This document shows positions 33,994 to 41,085 of a stretch of DNA of 43,868 nucleotides, in pieces. Origin of the DNA: a virus. The stretch lies in IMG/VR virus record IMGVR_UViG_3300033156_000289, positions 1-43,868 of that record; one strand, written 5' to 3'. The notes beneath the pieces are model-generated. The model ran no database searches and was not told where the DNA came from. It saw only the letters and a program-made list of their open reading frames with translations. The translations under genes were made by a program, and so were the position numbers. The stretch's first letter is position 1; the number at the start of each line of letters is the position of its first letter.

Positions 33994-35132
33994 TGATTAC
34001 AAGAGGCTACGGTGCAAGACAGCTCATAGTTACGAGAGGATATGGTCTTGTAAGTATATATACCACTCTTGAAGGAAAGTTGCTCATTAGACAAGTAGAT
34101 ACTAAAGATTTGTTAGGTATTATATATCTAGGAAAGGCTTCTGCTTATAGTACATTAAATGGAGAATTGTTACTTGAAAAAGGAGCGTACACCGATTTAA
34201 ATGAACTATTAACCCTCAGAAGAGAATCTTATATTGATTTACCAGCAACATTAGATATAAGTAAAACTTCATACAGTAACCTGCTAGGAGAATTGTTAAT
34301 TAGGGGTCTAGGAGTAAAAAATCTTGATGAAAAGCTGAGGATTAGACAAACGTTGTATTCTATCTTAGATGGAACATTATCGTTAAGAAAATCTGATTAC
34401 CTAGACTTAGATGGAACATCTATAATAAGAGTAAGTGACGGAAAAGATCTTTTAGAAGAGTTGAACATTAGGAAATATGCTGGACTAGATTTAGATGATC
34501 TATTAAGGGTGAGAAGAACATCTTTTGATACACTTGAATCTTTGTTACATATAGGCCTAGTGTCCAATGATTTGTTGGGAGAACTTACTCTCAGGAAAAG
34601 CTTGTTTATTAATTTACCTGGACAACTAAAATCTAGGTCAAAGAGCTATCAGGACTTGATGAATAAACTGCTCTATAGAAAAAAGGATGCAAATGATCTC
34701 TTTAATGAACTGTTATTCAGAAAGTCTTCGTATGACAATCTCCCTGGATCATTACAACTTAGGAGAGAAGCATATAAACAATTTGAATCTCAACTTTTAC
34801 TAAGGCGATCTCTATATAAGTTGCTTGATGAAAAATTGCTTATTAGAAAATCATCTTTCTCTGATCTCGATAATGAGTTGCTACTAAGAAAGTACAATGT
34901 ATCCCCATTGTTTGGAGAACTCCTAATGAGGAGGACAGACATATCTGATCTGTTAAGTGAGTTCTATCTGAGACATAGTACACCTCTTTATGGTACATTA
35001 TTCCTAAGAGCAGCACAACTATACGGTAAGCTGCAACTCATATTTTTGCCTAAGACAGTAGATGTACGTACATACAAACCGAGAATTGAAATTAGGACAA
35101 CGAAGAAAAATCCAAAGTACAACATTGATTAG
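33990..35132 (+). CDS. Fibre shaft made of ~24 14-residue repeats
   Basis: A 380-residue protein starting ATGATG, where the first ATG overlaps the previous stop. After about 20 residues (MMITRGYGARQLIVTRGYGL) the rest to residue 345 is a tandem array of 14-residue units: TSYSNLLGELLIRG, TLYSILDGTLSLRK, SSYDNLPGSLQLRR, SSFSDLDNELLLRK. The C-terminus contains FLPKTVDVRTYKPRIEIRTT, matching the cap of two other fibres. There is no other domain. It probably pairs with the preceding spike as its shaft, or is a separate fibre. It is the last gene before the convergent terminator. Confidence 0.8.
   Translation: MMITRGYGARQLIVTRGYGLVSIYTTLEGKLLIRQVDTKDLLGIIYLGKASAYSTLNGELLLEKGAYTDLNELLTLRRESYIDLPATLDISKTSYSNLLGELLIRGLGVKNLDEKLRIRQTLYSILDGTLSLRKSDYLDLDGTSIIRVSDGKDLLEELNIRKYAGLDLDDLLRVRRTSFDTLESLLHIGLVSNDLLGELTLRKSLFINLPGQLKSRSKSYQDLMNKLLYRKKDANDLFNELLFRKSSYDNLPGSLQLRREAYKQFESQLLLRRSLYKLLDEKLLIRKSSFSDLDNELLLRKYNVSPLFGELLMRRTDISDLLSEFYLRHSTPLYGTLFLRAAQLYGKLQLIFLPKTVDVRTYKPRIEIRTTKKNPKYNID
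34053..35012 (+). repeat. Tandem 42-bp coding repeat array in the last fibre gene
   Basis: About 23 units of 14 codons encode xxYxDLxxELLLRK-like motifs, with Leu-6, Leu-10, Leu-12 and Arg-13 most constant and Gly, Asn or Ser at position 8. DNA-level identity between units is low, so the array is old or under strong diversification. Confidence 0.85.
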
Positions 35133-35175
35133 GTGGGGAAGTATTTCCTCCACGCTCCTTTTTACTTCCCCACCT
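35131..35175 (+). terminator. Strong terminator hairpin at end of the rightward operon
   Basis: AGGTGGGGAAGTA (35131-35143) pairs perfectly with TACTTCCCCACCT (35163-35175), a 13-bp stem with a 19-base loop, followed by TTATA. The stem overlaps the last fibre stop codon. The loop ends in T-rich sequence (CCTTTT). It closes the rightward transcript just before the convergent leftward operon. Confidence 0.75.
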
Positions 35176-35501
35176 TTATACATACAATAGATTGTTTATA
35201 TATATATTTACTAAGAGTCTTATATAATAATTTACTTATATACTTACTATTAATTTACAAATAACATCTTATAAATTAGAAAATCTCTTTGTATAAGAAA
35301 ATTCTTTCATTTTATATGTAGACGTATGGAGAGCGTTTTTCTCCAATTTAAGTGTCTGTTTAAGGGATAAATATTTACAGGGTATAGAAATGTTCTAGAA
35401 TCCTCTAAAAACTAGGTTAAATGTAAAGTAGAAAAGGCAGAATAAGTATCTTTCTGAAGAGAGTTAATTATTCATAAAGCCTTATATACATGAAGAAGAA
35501 A
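35176..35501. other. AT-rich convergent intergenic region
   Basis: About 330 bp without a credible gene separate the two convergent operons. It is very AT-rich with A/T tracts (TTTATATATATATTTAC at 35194-35210, CTTATATAATAATTTACTTAT), a small GGAGAGCGTTTTTCTCC hairpin around 35329-35345, and a TAGAAATGTTCTA inverted repeat near 35385-35397. I see no tRNA and no convincing ncRNA. It may hold terminators for the leftward operon or promoter-like A/T runs. Confidence 0.5.
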
Positions 35502-35717
35502 TTAATTACTTAAAACTCCACTCTTCTCCCCCATATACCCCATAGCTTCCACATAACTAAATCTAAACATTTCTGTGTTTGCATCATAGTGGAAAACTAA
35601 GTATGCATACAGTGTGTTCCCTTTGTTCATAGGGACAATGAGCTTTATTTCGTTTGTGTTCCTATTCCCTATTTCTATTTCTTTCATAATCTGAAAAATT
35701 TCAATTATTGCTTTCAA
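35502..35717 (-). CDS. Hypothetical protein, last gene of the leftward operon
   Basis: A 71-residue protein. The start is taken as TTG 35717 because AAGGTGAT lies six bases upstream; an in-frame GTG at 35726 is inside that ribosome binding site. The sequence has a helical N-terminus (IIEIFQIMKEIEIG) and then strands (TNEIKLIVPMNKGNTLYAYLVFHYDANT) and ends with EKSGVLSN. Possibly a small alpha/beta protein; no family recognised. Confidence 0.5.
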   Translation of the reverse strand: MKAIIEIFQIMKEIEIGNRNTNEIKLIVPMNKGNTLYAYLVFHYDANTEMFRFSYVEAMGYMGEKSGVLSN

Positions 35718-35727
35718 ATTTATCACC

Positions 35728-35910
35728 TTATATTTTGTCCATTGTATCCTCTATCTCTTCTATTTGCTCTAATTTATCTTTTATTCCTTCAAGCTTCTCT
35801 CTATTAGTAGTGCTGAGATAGACAAATGGATTATCTAGCTTATCTAACAATTCATTGACATCTTTTATAGTTTCTTTTAATATTTCTCTACTTATGCTTT
35901 TCATGTACAT
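35728..35910 (-). CDS. Small helical protein
   Basis: A 60-residue acidic, helical protein: EILKETIKDVNELLDKLDNP, then EKLEGIKDKLEQIEEIEDTM. GGAG lies five bases before the ATG at 35910, inside the end of the nucleotidyltransferase gene, with a ten-base overlap. It likely forms a helical hairpin. Its neighbour with nucleotidyltransferase fold makes a partner role conceivable, but there is no direct evidence. Confidence 0.5.
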   Translation of the reverse strand: MYMKSISREILKETIKDVNELLDKLDNPFVYLSTTNREKLEGIKDKLEQIEEIEDTMDKI

Positions 35911-36677
35911 ATCAACTCCATACGTATCTTCTTTAAAAGATTTTCAAACTTGTTTATTTCTTCATTAGGAAGTTCATCTGGTAAATTACTATTGACGTAA
36001 GCCTCGTCTATTTCTTCATACAGCTGATTGATTTTTTTCTCTATTCTTATTCTATTTATGTTACTAATTTCTTTCTCTCCATTTAATTTCTTTTCTAGGA
36101 GTAAATTTACCACATCAATATTAAAATGTTTGTTAAGTTCTCCAATATTTGATTCAACTTTCTCTTCTTCCAAAACATAAATACCAGCCATGAGACTCCT
36201 GAGAACATATAAGTATTTCTTGACTGCCCTACTTTTGTATGTTGTATTTTCTGAGGCTATAAACTTTTTATAATTGGACGTTGCGCATCCTTTATATCCA
36301 TGAGAAATTTGTTTTGTTATAGAGTTCTTCATTAACTTCTTTAACTCCAAGAAATATGGTGTGGTAACTATTTGCTCAGCGAAAATATCCTCTACGACAT
36401 TGAAGTTATTTTTGATAAGCAGATTCATAGCCTTCTTAATCTCAAACGAGACATAGTCTATATTCCTGTCTTCTAGCACATCTTTTACCCTCTTTAAACG
36501 AAACAATTCGAATGTGTTAACAGCATGTATGCCTCGTAAGTCTGTGTCAGAATCCTTTGTCTTCCATCCATATAAATTTGCTCCGACTTCAGCTAACGAT
36601 AACATGATTGAGTGTCTTTTATTGAGCCAATTCTTTAGATTTCCTACTAATTTTATGTTTCCTCTAATGTCTTTCAT
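35901..36677 (-). CDS. RlaP-type nucleotidyltransferase
   Basis: A 258-residue protein of the DNA polymerase beta-like nucleotidyltransferase superfamily, RlaP/PF10127 type. The diagnostic N-terminal motif is LAEVGANLYGWKTKDSDTDL followed by RG; family members have GS.aYG....dSD.DlrG, so the usual serine of GS is replaced by A-N while both metal-binding aspartates (DTD) remain. FELFRLKR and EDIFAEQIVTTPYFLELKKL resemble the rest of the domain. A basic helical segment near GYKGCATSNYKKFI is also typical. Members transfer nucleotides to RNA, proteins or small molecules; the substrate here is unknown. Its start overlaps the ATP-grasp stop as TAATG. Confidence 0.75.
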   Translation of the reverse strand: MKDIRGNIKLVGNLKNWLNKRHSIMLSLAEVGANLYGWKTKDSDTDLRGIHAVNTFELFRLKRVKDVLEDRNIDYVSFEIKKAMNLLIKNNFNVVEDIFAEQIVTTPYFLELKKLMKNSITKQISHGYKGCATSNYKKFIASENTTYKSRAVKKYLYVLRSLMAGIYVLEEEKVESNIGELNKHFNIDVVNLLLEKKLNGEKEISNINRIRIEKKINQLYEEIDEAYVNSNLPDELPNEEINKFENLLKKIRMELICT

Positions 36678-37699
36678 TATGTTCCCCCAAATTTATAAAA
36701 CATTTCGTTATAATATCTTATGATTTCTGTTCCCCATAGGATTTTCTTTCTCGGAACCTTTTGATTCAATAGCATCTTCATGAGGAAATACGGCATGTTT
36801 ACTCCTACAGCTGTACATAGGATAGTTGTTGCAGATAATCTAGGGTTTATTTCATACAACATAGGCTTTCCATCACGAAGGATAAGTTGATAATTTATGT
36901 ATGAGTTAAAGTTGAATGTTTTTGATATTTTGTTTACGAACTCTATGATTATGTTGTTTTTCTCCGCAATTCCTCCTAGAGACATTCCGGGAACTAAACC
37001 ATATCTCCTCATAGGTATTGTATATAGGGCTTTCCCATTGTTCACAAGCGAATAGACAGTGTAATCTGTTCCTTCTAAATACTCCATGACCACTAATTCG
37101 GGAATGGGATCATGTATAAATTGTAATATAGTTTCTAGTTTGGTGATTGTTGTCCCGGGTTTCTCATTGAATAACATGTTTTGTTCGTCACAATTTCTAT
37201 CTAATATCCTGAATCCTCTACATCCAGCTGAATCAGTCCTCTTGAAGACTACTTTCTTGTCGGGGTAATCGAAATTTTGAACTGTCCATATGAGATCACT
37301 CATGTTGTTTACTATTTTGAACTTCGGATGAGGCAAATCTTTCTTTTTCAGAAAATTTAACATCTTTCCTTTATTCCCAGCGATTTCTATTGCTTCTACA
37401 TTATCCCCCATGATTTTAGCAGTGAATATTTGTTTGTTTCTTAGAAGTTTTATCATTTCCTTTGTGTTGAGAGGGAACACGATGTCTATTTCCTCTTTAT
37501 TACATATGTCTAAGATAGAGTTTATATATTCTTCATCTTCTGGTTTTGGAACTCTATAAGTTATGTCTGCCCCAGACAGACTCCTTCTTCTTACACTTAT
37601 GTCCGTCCCAACTATATAAAAGTCTTCTTTCGTTTGTCTTAAACTCCATATAGTGTTTCTTCCAGCTATTCCTTCACAGCAAGTTACGAGTATGTTCAT
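36677..37699 (-). CDS. ATP-grasp ligase (CarB-like)
   Basis: A 340-residue ATP-grasp protein that would ligate a carboxylate to an amine or thiol using ATP. The pre-ATP-grasp Rossmann part (ILVTCCEGIAGRNTIWSLR; DIVFPLNTKEMIKLL) is followed by the ATP-binding part with KGKMLNFLKKKDLPHPKF, VVFKRTDSAGCRGFRILD and ELVVMEYLEGTDYTVYSLV. The metal-binding end is YINYQLILRDGKPMLYEINP plus RLSATT, equivalent to the CarB E..N.R pattern. Related proteins are common in exopolysaccharide and natural-product clusters. The start ATG 37699 follows AAGGAG; it overlaps the SDR gene. Confidence 0.85.
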   Translation of the reverse strand: MNILVTCCEGIAGRNTIWSLRQTKEDFYIVGTDISVRRRSLSGADITYRVPKPEDEEYINSILDICNKEEIDIVFPLNTKEMIKLLRNKQIFTAKIMGDNVEAIEIAGNKGKMLNFLKKKDLPHPKFKIVNNMSDLIWTVQNFDYPDKKVVFKRTDSAGCRGFRILDRNCDEQNMLFNEKPGTTITKLETILQFIHDPIPELVVMEYLEGTDYTVYSLVNNGKALYTIPMRRYGLVPGMSLGGIAEKNNIIIEFVNKISKTFNFNSYINYQLILRDGKPMLYEINPRLSATTILCTAVGVNMPYFLMKMLLNQKVPRKKILWGTEIIRYYNEMFYKFGGT

Positions 37700-38498
37700 T
37701 GTTCAACTCCTTATAATATTCTAGTATTGTATCTTCTAATTTTTTAGGTATGAATCCTAAAAGTTTTCTAGCCTTTGAAATGTCACATATTCTTTGCCTA
37801 TAGGAATGGGGGTCTTCTTTGTATATGACTTTCACATTTCTGAAGCTTTTTACGAAATTAGCTATTTCCCCAATTGTTTTCGTATTCCCGCTACCTATGT
37901 TGAAAGCATTATATTTAAATCTATCTATATGTTCAACCGCTAAGTTTATGGCTCTTACCACATCTTTTACATATATCATGTCCCAGATTTCTTTGCTATT
38001 ATTTATGATAACTTCGTGATCAGTAAGGAGTTTCTCTATACAACATTTGTGTTTTCTCCCTATCCCGAATACCCCACCGAGTCTTAAGATTATAGTGTTC
38101 CCATTGAAGAAATGTAGCACTTGTTCTCCCATGTATTTTGATCCTATATATTTGCTTGTTGGATATATAGGGGTATCTTCTTTTGCTATCCCGGATGTAT
38201 CATATAAGCCATTTAATGTAGATGTGTATATTAATCCTCTCACGTTATCTCTGTTCGCATAATCTACGAGTTGTATTGTTCCGATTACATTGTTGTATAA
38301 ATAGTCCATGGGGTTTTCGGTATCTATTTTTCCAGCCATGTGTATTATTAAATCTATGTTTTTGATCATCTTCTCCAAGTCTTTTTTGCTTAGTAAGTCG
38401 TTTGGTCTCTCAAAAGGAATAAGGTCGTGTTCCCCCTTCAAATCTTCCATTACATATTTTCCAATAAATCCTGAATTTCCAGTTATTAGTATTCTCAT
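37674..38498 (-). CDS. NAD-dependent epimerase/dehydratase (extended SDR)
   Basis: A 274-residue SDR. It carries GNSGFIGKYV, DLIIHMAGKID and NVIGTIQLVDYANRDNVRGL, with TSTLNGLYD before the catalytic YIGSKYMGE (Tyr and Lys). LRLGGVFGIGRKH and DMIYVKDVVRAINLAVEH are typical of nucleotide-sugar epimerases or dehydratases, and the C-terminus with KARKLLGFIPK matches the family. Distinct in sequence from the SDR at 12806. It lies between PHP and ATP-grasp genes and overlaps both. Confidence 0.85.
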   Translation of the reverse strand: MRILITGNSGFIGKYVMEDLKGEHDLIPFERPNDLLSKKDLEKMIKNIDLIIHMAGKIDTENPMDYLYNNVIGTIQLVDYANRDNVRGLIYTSTLNGLYDTSGIAKEDTPIYPTSKYIGSKYMGEQVLHFFNGNTIILRLGGVFGIGRKHKCCIEKLLTDHEVIINNSKEIWDMIYVKDVVRAINLAVEHIDRFKYNAFNIGSGNTKTIGEIANFVKSFRNVKVIYKEDPHSYRQRICDISKARKLLGFIPKKLEDTILEYYKELNNEHTRNLL

Positions 38499-39145
38499 CT
38501 TACCAACTCTATTAAATCTCTTATATTCCTGTAGTTTCCAATTTCCTCAATACTATGTGCATCACTTCCTAAAATAAATTGGATATTATGTTGTTTAAAC
38601 ACCTGGAGGAATCTCTCATATGGAAGTCTATGTTTAGCATTTATTTCTACTATCTTGTTGTTTTCCTCTATTAAACAAGCTATTCTCTCTAACTCTATAT
38701 CACTTAAATAGTTTTCCCCTATATACTTAACTTCAATTCCGTTATATTGCGTTCCTAGATGCCCTAAGACGTCCACATGAGGATTTTTTATTAAGTTAAT
38801 GAGAGCCTTCTTATAGTCTCCCCTAAATGTGTGGAAAGAGCCTATTATAAAATATTTTTTCAGTAGTTTTTTTCTTATATCTAATTTACCTTTTTCGTTA
38901 AGAACTTTTGTTTCGAAGCCAGCGAGAACACTGACATCTGTGTGTTTTTTCTCCCCTCTTATTTCTCTAAGGTATTTTGTTGTCCAGGTCGAGGTTTTCC
39001 GTACATGTTCAGTAATTGCGATTTCAGTTAGACCTAGTTCCTCCGCTCTGCTTATTATACTAGGAATTGACATGTTACAATGGTCACAATAGTTTGTATG
39101 AATATGATAATCGGTACTTTTGTTGAGATTTATGTTCATGTACAT
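38495..39145 (-). CDS. PHP-domain phosphoesterase
   Basis: A 216-residue PHP domain with all four motif regions: DYHIHTNYCDHC, IAITEHV, GSFHTFRGDYKKAL, DVLGHLGTQYNG and the final IVEINAKHR plus FILGSDAHSIEEIGN. The His, Asp and Glu ligands bind two or three metal ions. The closest functional types are histidinol-phosphatase and capsule-linked phosphatases. Here it would dephosphorylate a sugar or other intermediate made by its neighbours. It begins three bases after the Cys-rich gene and overlaps the SDR by ATGA. Confidence 0.85.
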   Translation of the reverse strand: MYMNINLNKSTDYHIHTNYCDHCNMSIPSIISRAEELGLTEIAITEHVRKTSTWTTKYLREIRGEKKHTDVSVLAGFETKVLNEKGKLDIRKKLLKKYFIIGSFHTFRGDYKKALINLIKNPHVDVLGHLGTQYNGIEVKYIGENYLSDIELERIACLIEENNKIVEINAKHRLPYERFLQVFKQHNIQFILGSDAHSIEEIGNYRNIRDLIELVR

Positions 39146-39148
39146 GTT

Positions 39149-39334
39149 TTACCTTTTATGTTTTTTCCTACAATATTCTCCCCAGTAGGGACATGTATCA
39201 CGACAGGTTGTCACCTCTTTTGTCGACCATATGCCCCATCCAAGATCACAGTAATCACATGGACATAAATCAAGTTCTAATGCTCCTACTGGATTTAATG
39301 GTATTGTTTTAATATTCGGACTATACATGCTCAT
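39149..39334 (-). CDS. Small cysteine-rich protein
   Basis: A 61-residue protein. It has six Cys in LDLCPCDYCDLGWG and TCRDTCPYWGEYCRKKHKR, with CxCxxC and CxxxC...C spacing that could bind zinc or an iron-sulphur cluster. A basic C-terminus follows. The start ATG 39334 overlaps the PIG-L stop in an ATGA; in-frame ATGs at 39343 and 39328 are alternatives. The Cys pattern is preserved between two coding neighbours, so it is likely a real gene. Similar small Cys-rich proteins occur with radical SAM or sugar clusters, but no family is recognised. Confidence 0.55.
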   Translation of the reverse strand: MSMYSPNIKTIPLNPVGALELDLCPCDYCDLGWGIWSTKEVTTCRDTCPYWGEYCRKKHKR

Positions 39335-39966
39335 AACACCCATCTTAGTATTTGAAACGCTTCAGCATAATCGAGACCACTTTCCCATCCCCTTATTCTT
39401 GCCAACGCTTTCATTTGTTCCGGACTCCTAAAGCTTCTAACCTGAGATTCATGGAGCTTATAACCTTGTATCTTTTTATTTATATCCAGCCATTTGTAAC
39501 AGTTTGCCTCAAACCTCTCGTATGACCACATATCATGTATCGCTTCGTACACTAGAACTTTTCTAACAAAGAAATTCTTATCGTGTGGTCTCAATGCTAT
39601 ATACGATGCACTGAATATAACTTTGTGGTCTTGATTGTATCCTGGATGTGGAATGAATATAATGTCAGGCTTTTGCTTATTTATGATCTCCTCTATTTTT
39701 ACAATAAAATGTTGTATATGATAGTTGTTTACATAACTTTCATAATTTACTTTATATTTGAATTTGAAGAATTTAGACACCTTTTCTATCTCAATTAATC
39801 TTTTGTCCATTCCTATTCTATGTGTTGGGTCGGGAGGGACAAATTTTTCGTCTATCCCACAGTAATAGACAAACGTTTTCTTATCTAAGATACTCGCACA
39901 TCCCAATACTTCGTCGTCTGGATGAGGGGATATTATTAATTTTACATTCTTTTGTATGTCTCTCAT
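39331..39966 (-). CDS. PIG-L / LmbE-family N-deacetylase
   Basis: A 211-residue zinc-dependent deacetylase. The N-terminal signature VKLIISPHPDDEVLGCASIL contains the metal-binding HPDDE. The second metal motif is IFIPHPGYNQDHKVIFSASY with its H..H pattern, as in GlcNAc-PI, mycothiol (MshB) and bacillithiol (BshB) deacetylases. The remainder (SYERFEANCYKWLDI, YKLHESQVRSFRSP) fits the family. It would remove an acetyl group from an N-acetyl sugar. Its neighbours (ATP-grasp, SDR, PHP) suggest further modification of the free amine. The start follows AGGTAG. Confidence 0.85.
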   Translation of the reverse strand: MRDIQKNVKLIISPHPDDEVLGCASILDKKTFVYYCGIDEKFVPPDPTHRIGMDKRLIEIEKVSKFFKFKYKVNYESYVNNYHIQHFIVKIEEIINKQKPDIIFIPHPGYNQDHKVIFSASYIALRPHDKNFFVRKVLVYEAIHDMWSYERFEANCYKWLDINKKIQGYKLHESQVRSFRSPEQMKALARIRGWESGLDYAEAFQILRWVL

Positions 39967-39967
39967 T

Positions 39968-40444
39968 CTATCTACCTATCGAATTGTATATTAGTTTCCT
40001 AACATATTCTAGATGTCCTCCATGTGGATATATCTTCTTATGATATTCTTTCTCGAAGTAACAATTATATCTGAGAGTTATAACTGTACACATGTTTCTA
40101 AAGTCGGGTGTTATATCGACTTTCATACTTATGATTGTAACTTTACTCTTGTCTAATTTCATAAGTTCTTCTTCAGGCAACTTATGAAATATGTCCATTA
40201 TGTTTCTTATTTCTTCATAGACTTCTTCTTCTGTTGTATCCCAGGCTATGCTACATTGGAATACTAATGGCTCAGGTACCCACTGCTTTATGGATATACT
40301 TCCGTCTTCATGGATTATGGTAAAGTTATATTGGGCACATTGTCCTTTTTCAAATGTTTCAGTGTATTCGTTTCTGTACTCCTTTTTAAGCTTTTCGAAT
40401 TGTTTTCGTAGTTCCCTCTCTATGAGCTTATGTTCTTCTAACAT
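39968..40444 (-). CDS. Hypothetical protein
   Basis: A 158-residue protein. An N-terminal helix with LRKQFEKLKKEYRNEYTE is followed by beta strands (CAQYNFTIIHEDGSISIKQW, KVTIISMKVDITPDF, MCTVITLRYNCYFEKEYHKK). Four Cys are scattered, without a zinc-type pattern. It ends just before the PIG-L gene, whose ribosome binding site lies in its last codons, so it is in the same operon. I do not recognise it; a role in the sugar pathway is only possible. Confidence 0.45.
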   Translation of the reverse strand: MLEEHKLIERELRKQFEKLKKEYRNEYTETFEKGQCAQYNFTIIHEDGSISIKQWVPEPLVFQCSIAWDTTEEEVYEEIRNIMDIFHKLPEEELMKLDKSKVTIISMKVDITPDFRNMCTVITLRYNCYFEKEYHKKIYPHGGHLEYVRKLIYNSIGR

Positions 40445-40448
40445 CTCA

Positions 40449-40772
40449 TCACTTTAATTTAAGCAACTTTCTTAAGTCTTCTAAGTGATATTTTGTCGCA
40501 TTCAGTTCTCCTTCTATTTTCGCATCTTGTATTGTCTTTATACCTAATTTATCTAAGTTTTCTGCTATGTCTTTTAAGAGCGATCTCGCCATTGTATCTG
40601 GTATCATTAAAGTTGGTTCTTTTATATCATATTCGTTAACTTCATGAAACACAAATTCTATTGGTTTCGCAACATACATCCTTCCTTCTTTTCGTTGAAA
40701 CAATAACATACATAGAGTATCTCTTGTTGGATCGTACCATGTCCTCACTTTTATTTCGCCTTGAAGTCCCAT
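40449..40772 (-). CDS. Hypothetical phage protein with C-terminal HLEDLR motif
   Basis: A 107-residue protein preceded by AAAGGTGAATGA. The C-terminal part MIPDTMARSLLKDIAENLDK, then KLGIKTIQDAKIEGELNATK YHLEDLRKLLKLK resembles a short conserved stretch found in many uncharacterised phage proteins (P......LL..Ia..L...G.......iegEL.At..HL.DlR.L). The N-terminal part is beta (VRTWYDPTRDTLCMLLFQR). It is usually found in phage replication or early gene regions. Function unknown. Confidence 0.5.
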   Translation of the reverse strand: MGLQGEIKVRTWYDPTRDTLCMLLFQRKEGRMYVAKPIEFVFHEVNEYDIKEPTLMIPDTMARSLLKDIAENLDKLGIKTIQDAKIEGELNATKYHLEDLRKLLKLK

Positions 40773-40782
40773 TCATTCACCT

Positions 40783-41061
40783 TTAAAATAACTCCTCCAT
40801 CAAGTCTTCCAGGTCGCATATTGGTTTGATGGATTTTATCCACTTAATATCTTTTAGTTGCTCTATGGCATTTTTATGTTTCTCCTCCAATATTTTGTTC
40901 TCTTCTATGCTACATGGTTCGAGACGGTACCAGAGAACTATTTCTTCATCATCTGAATATCTTAAACGATCTTCTTTACCAACTTTACAAATTTCTATCT
41001 TACATCCCTTATCTTTATCATCTGTGTATCGGGTATATATCTCCATCCTTTCTTCACTCAT
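40783..41061 (-). CDS. Hypothetical acidic protein
   Basis: A 92-residue protein. The start is ATG 41061, since the in-frame GTG at 41070 lies within the AGGTGAT ribosome binding site. It is rich in Glu, Lys and Asp, with one beta-like part (MEIYTRYTDDKDKGCKIEIC) and a C-terminal helix (ENKILEEKHKNAIEQLKDIK). No motif is recognisable. Confidence 0.5.
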   Translation of the reverse strand: MSEERMEIYTRYTDDKDKGCKIEICKVGKEDRLRYSDDEEIVLWYRLEPCSIEENKILEEKHKNAIEQLKDIKWIKSIKPICDLEDLMEELF

Positions 41062-41085
41062 ATTTATCACCTAAACTTTCTAACG

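Noticed and set aside
20923-35132. CRISPR-like periodic repeats
   Set aside because: The periodicity is 42 bp and lies within long open frames as protein repeats; there are no identical direct repeats with unique spacers.
16077-35132. Diversity-generating retroelement acting on fibres
   Set aside because: No reverse transcriptase and no template/variable repeat pair was seen.
35176-35501. tRNA or structured ncRNA in the convergent gap
   Set aside because: Only short hairpins and a TTCTAGAAT stretch were seen; no T-arm, anticodon arm or acceptor pairing fits a tRNA.
36677-39966. Dedicated DNA hypermodification pathway
   Set aside because: No base hydroxylase, thymidylate-synthase-like or DNA glucosyltransferase gene accompanies the sugar cluster, so a small-molecule or glycan target is more likely.
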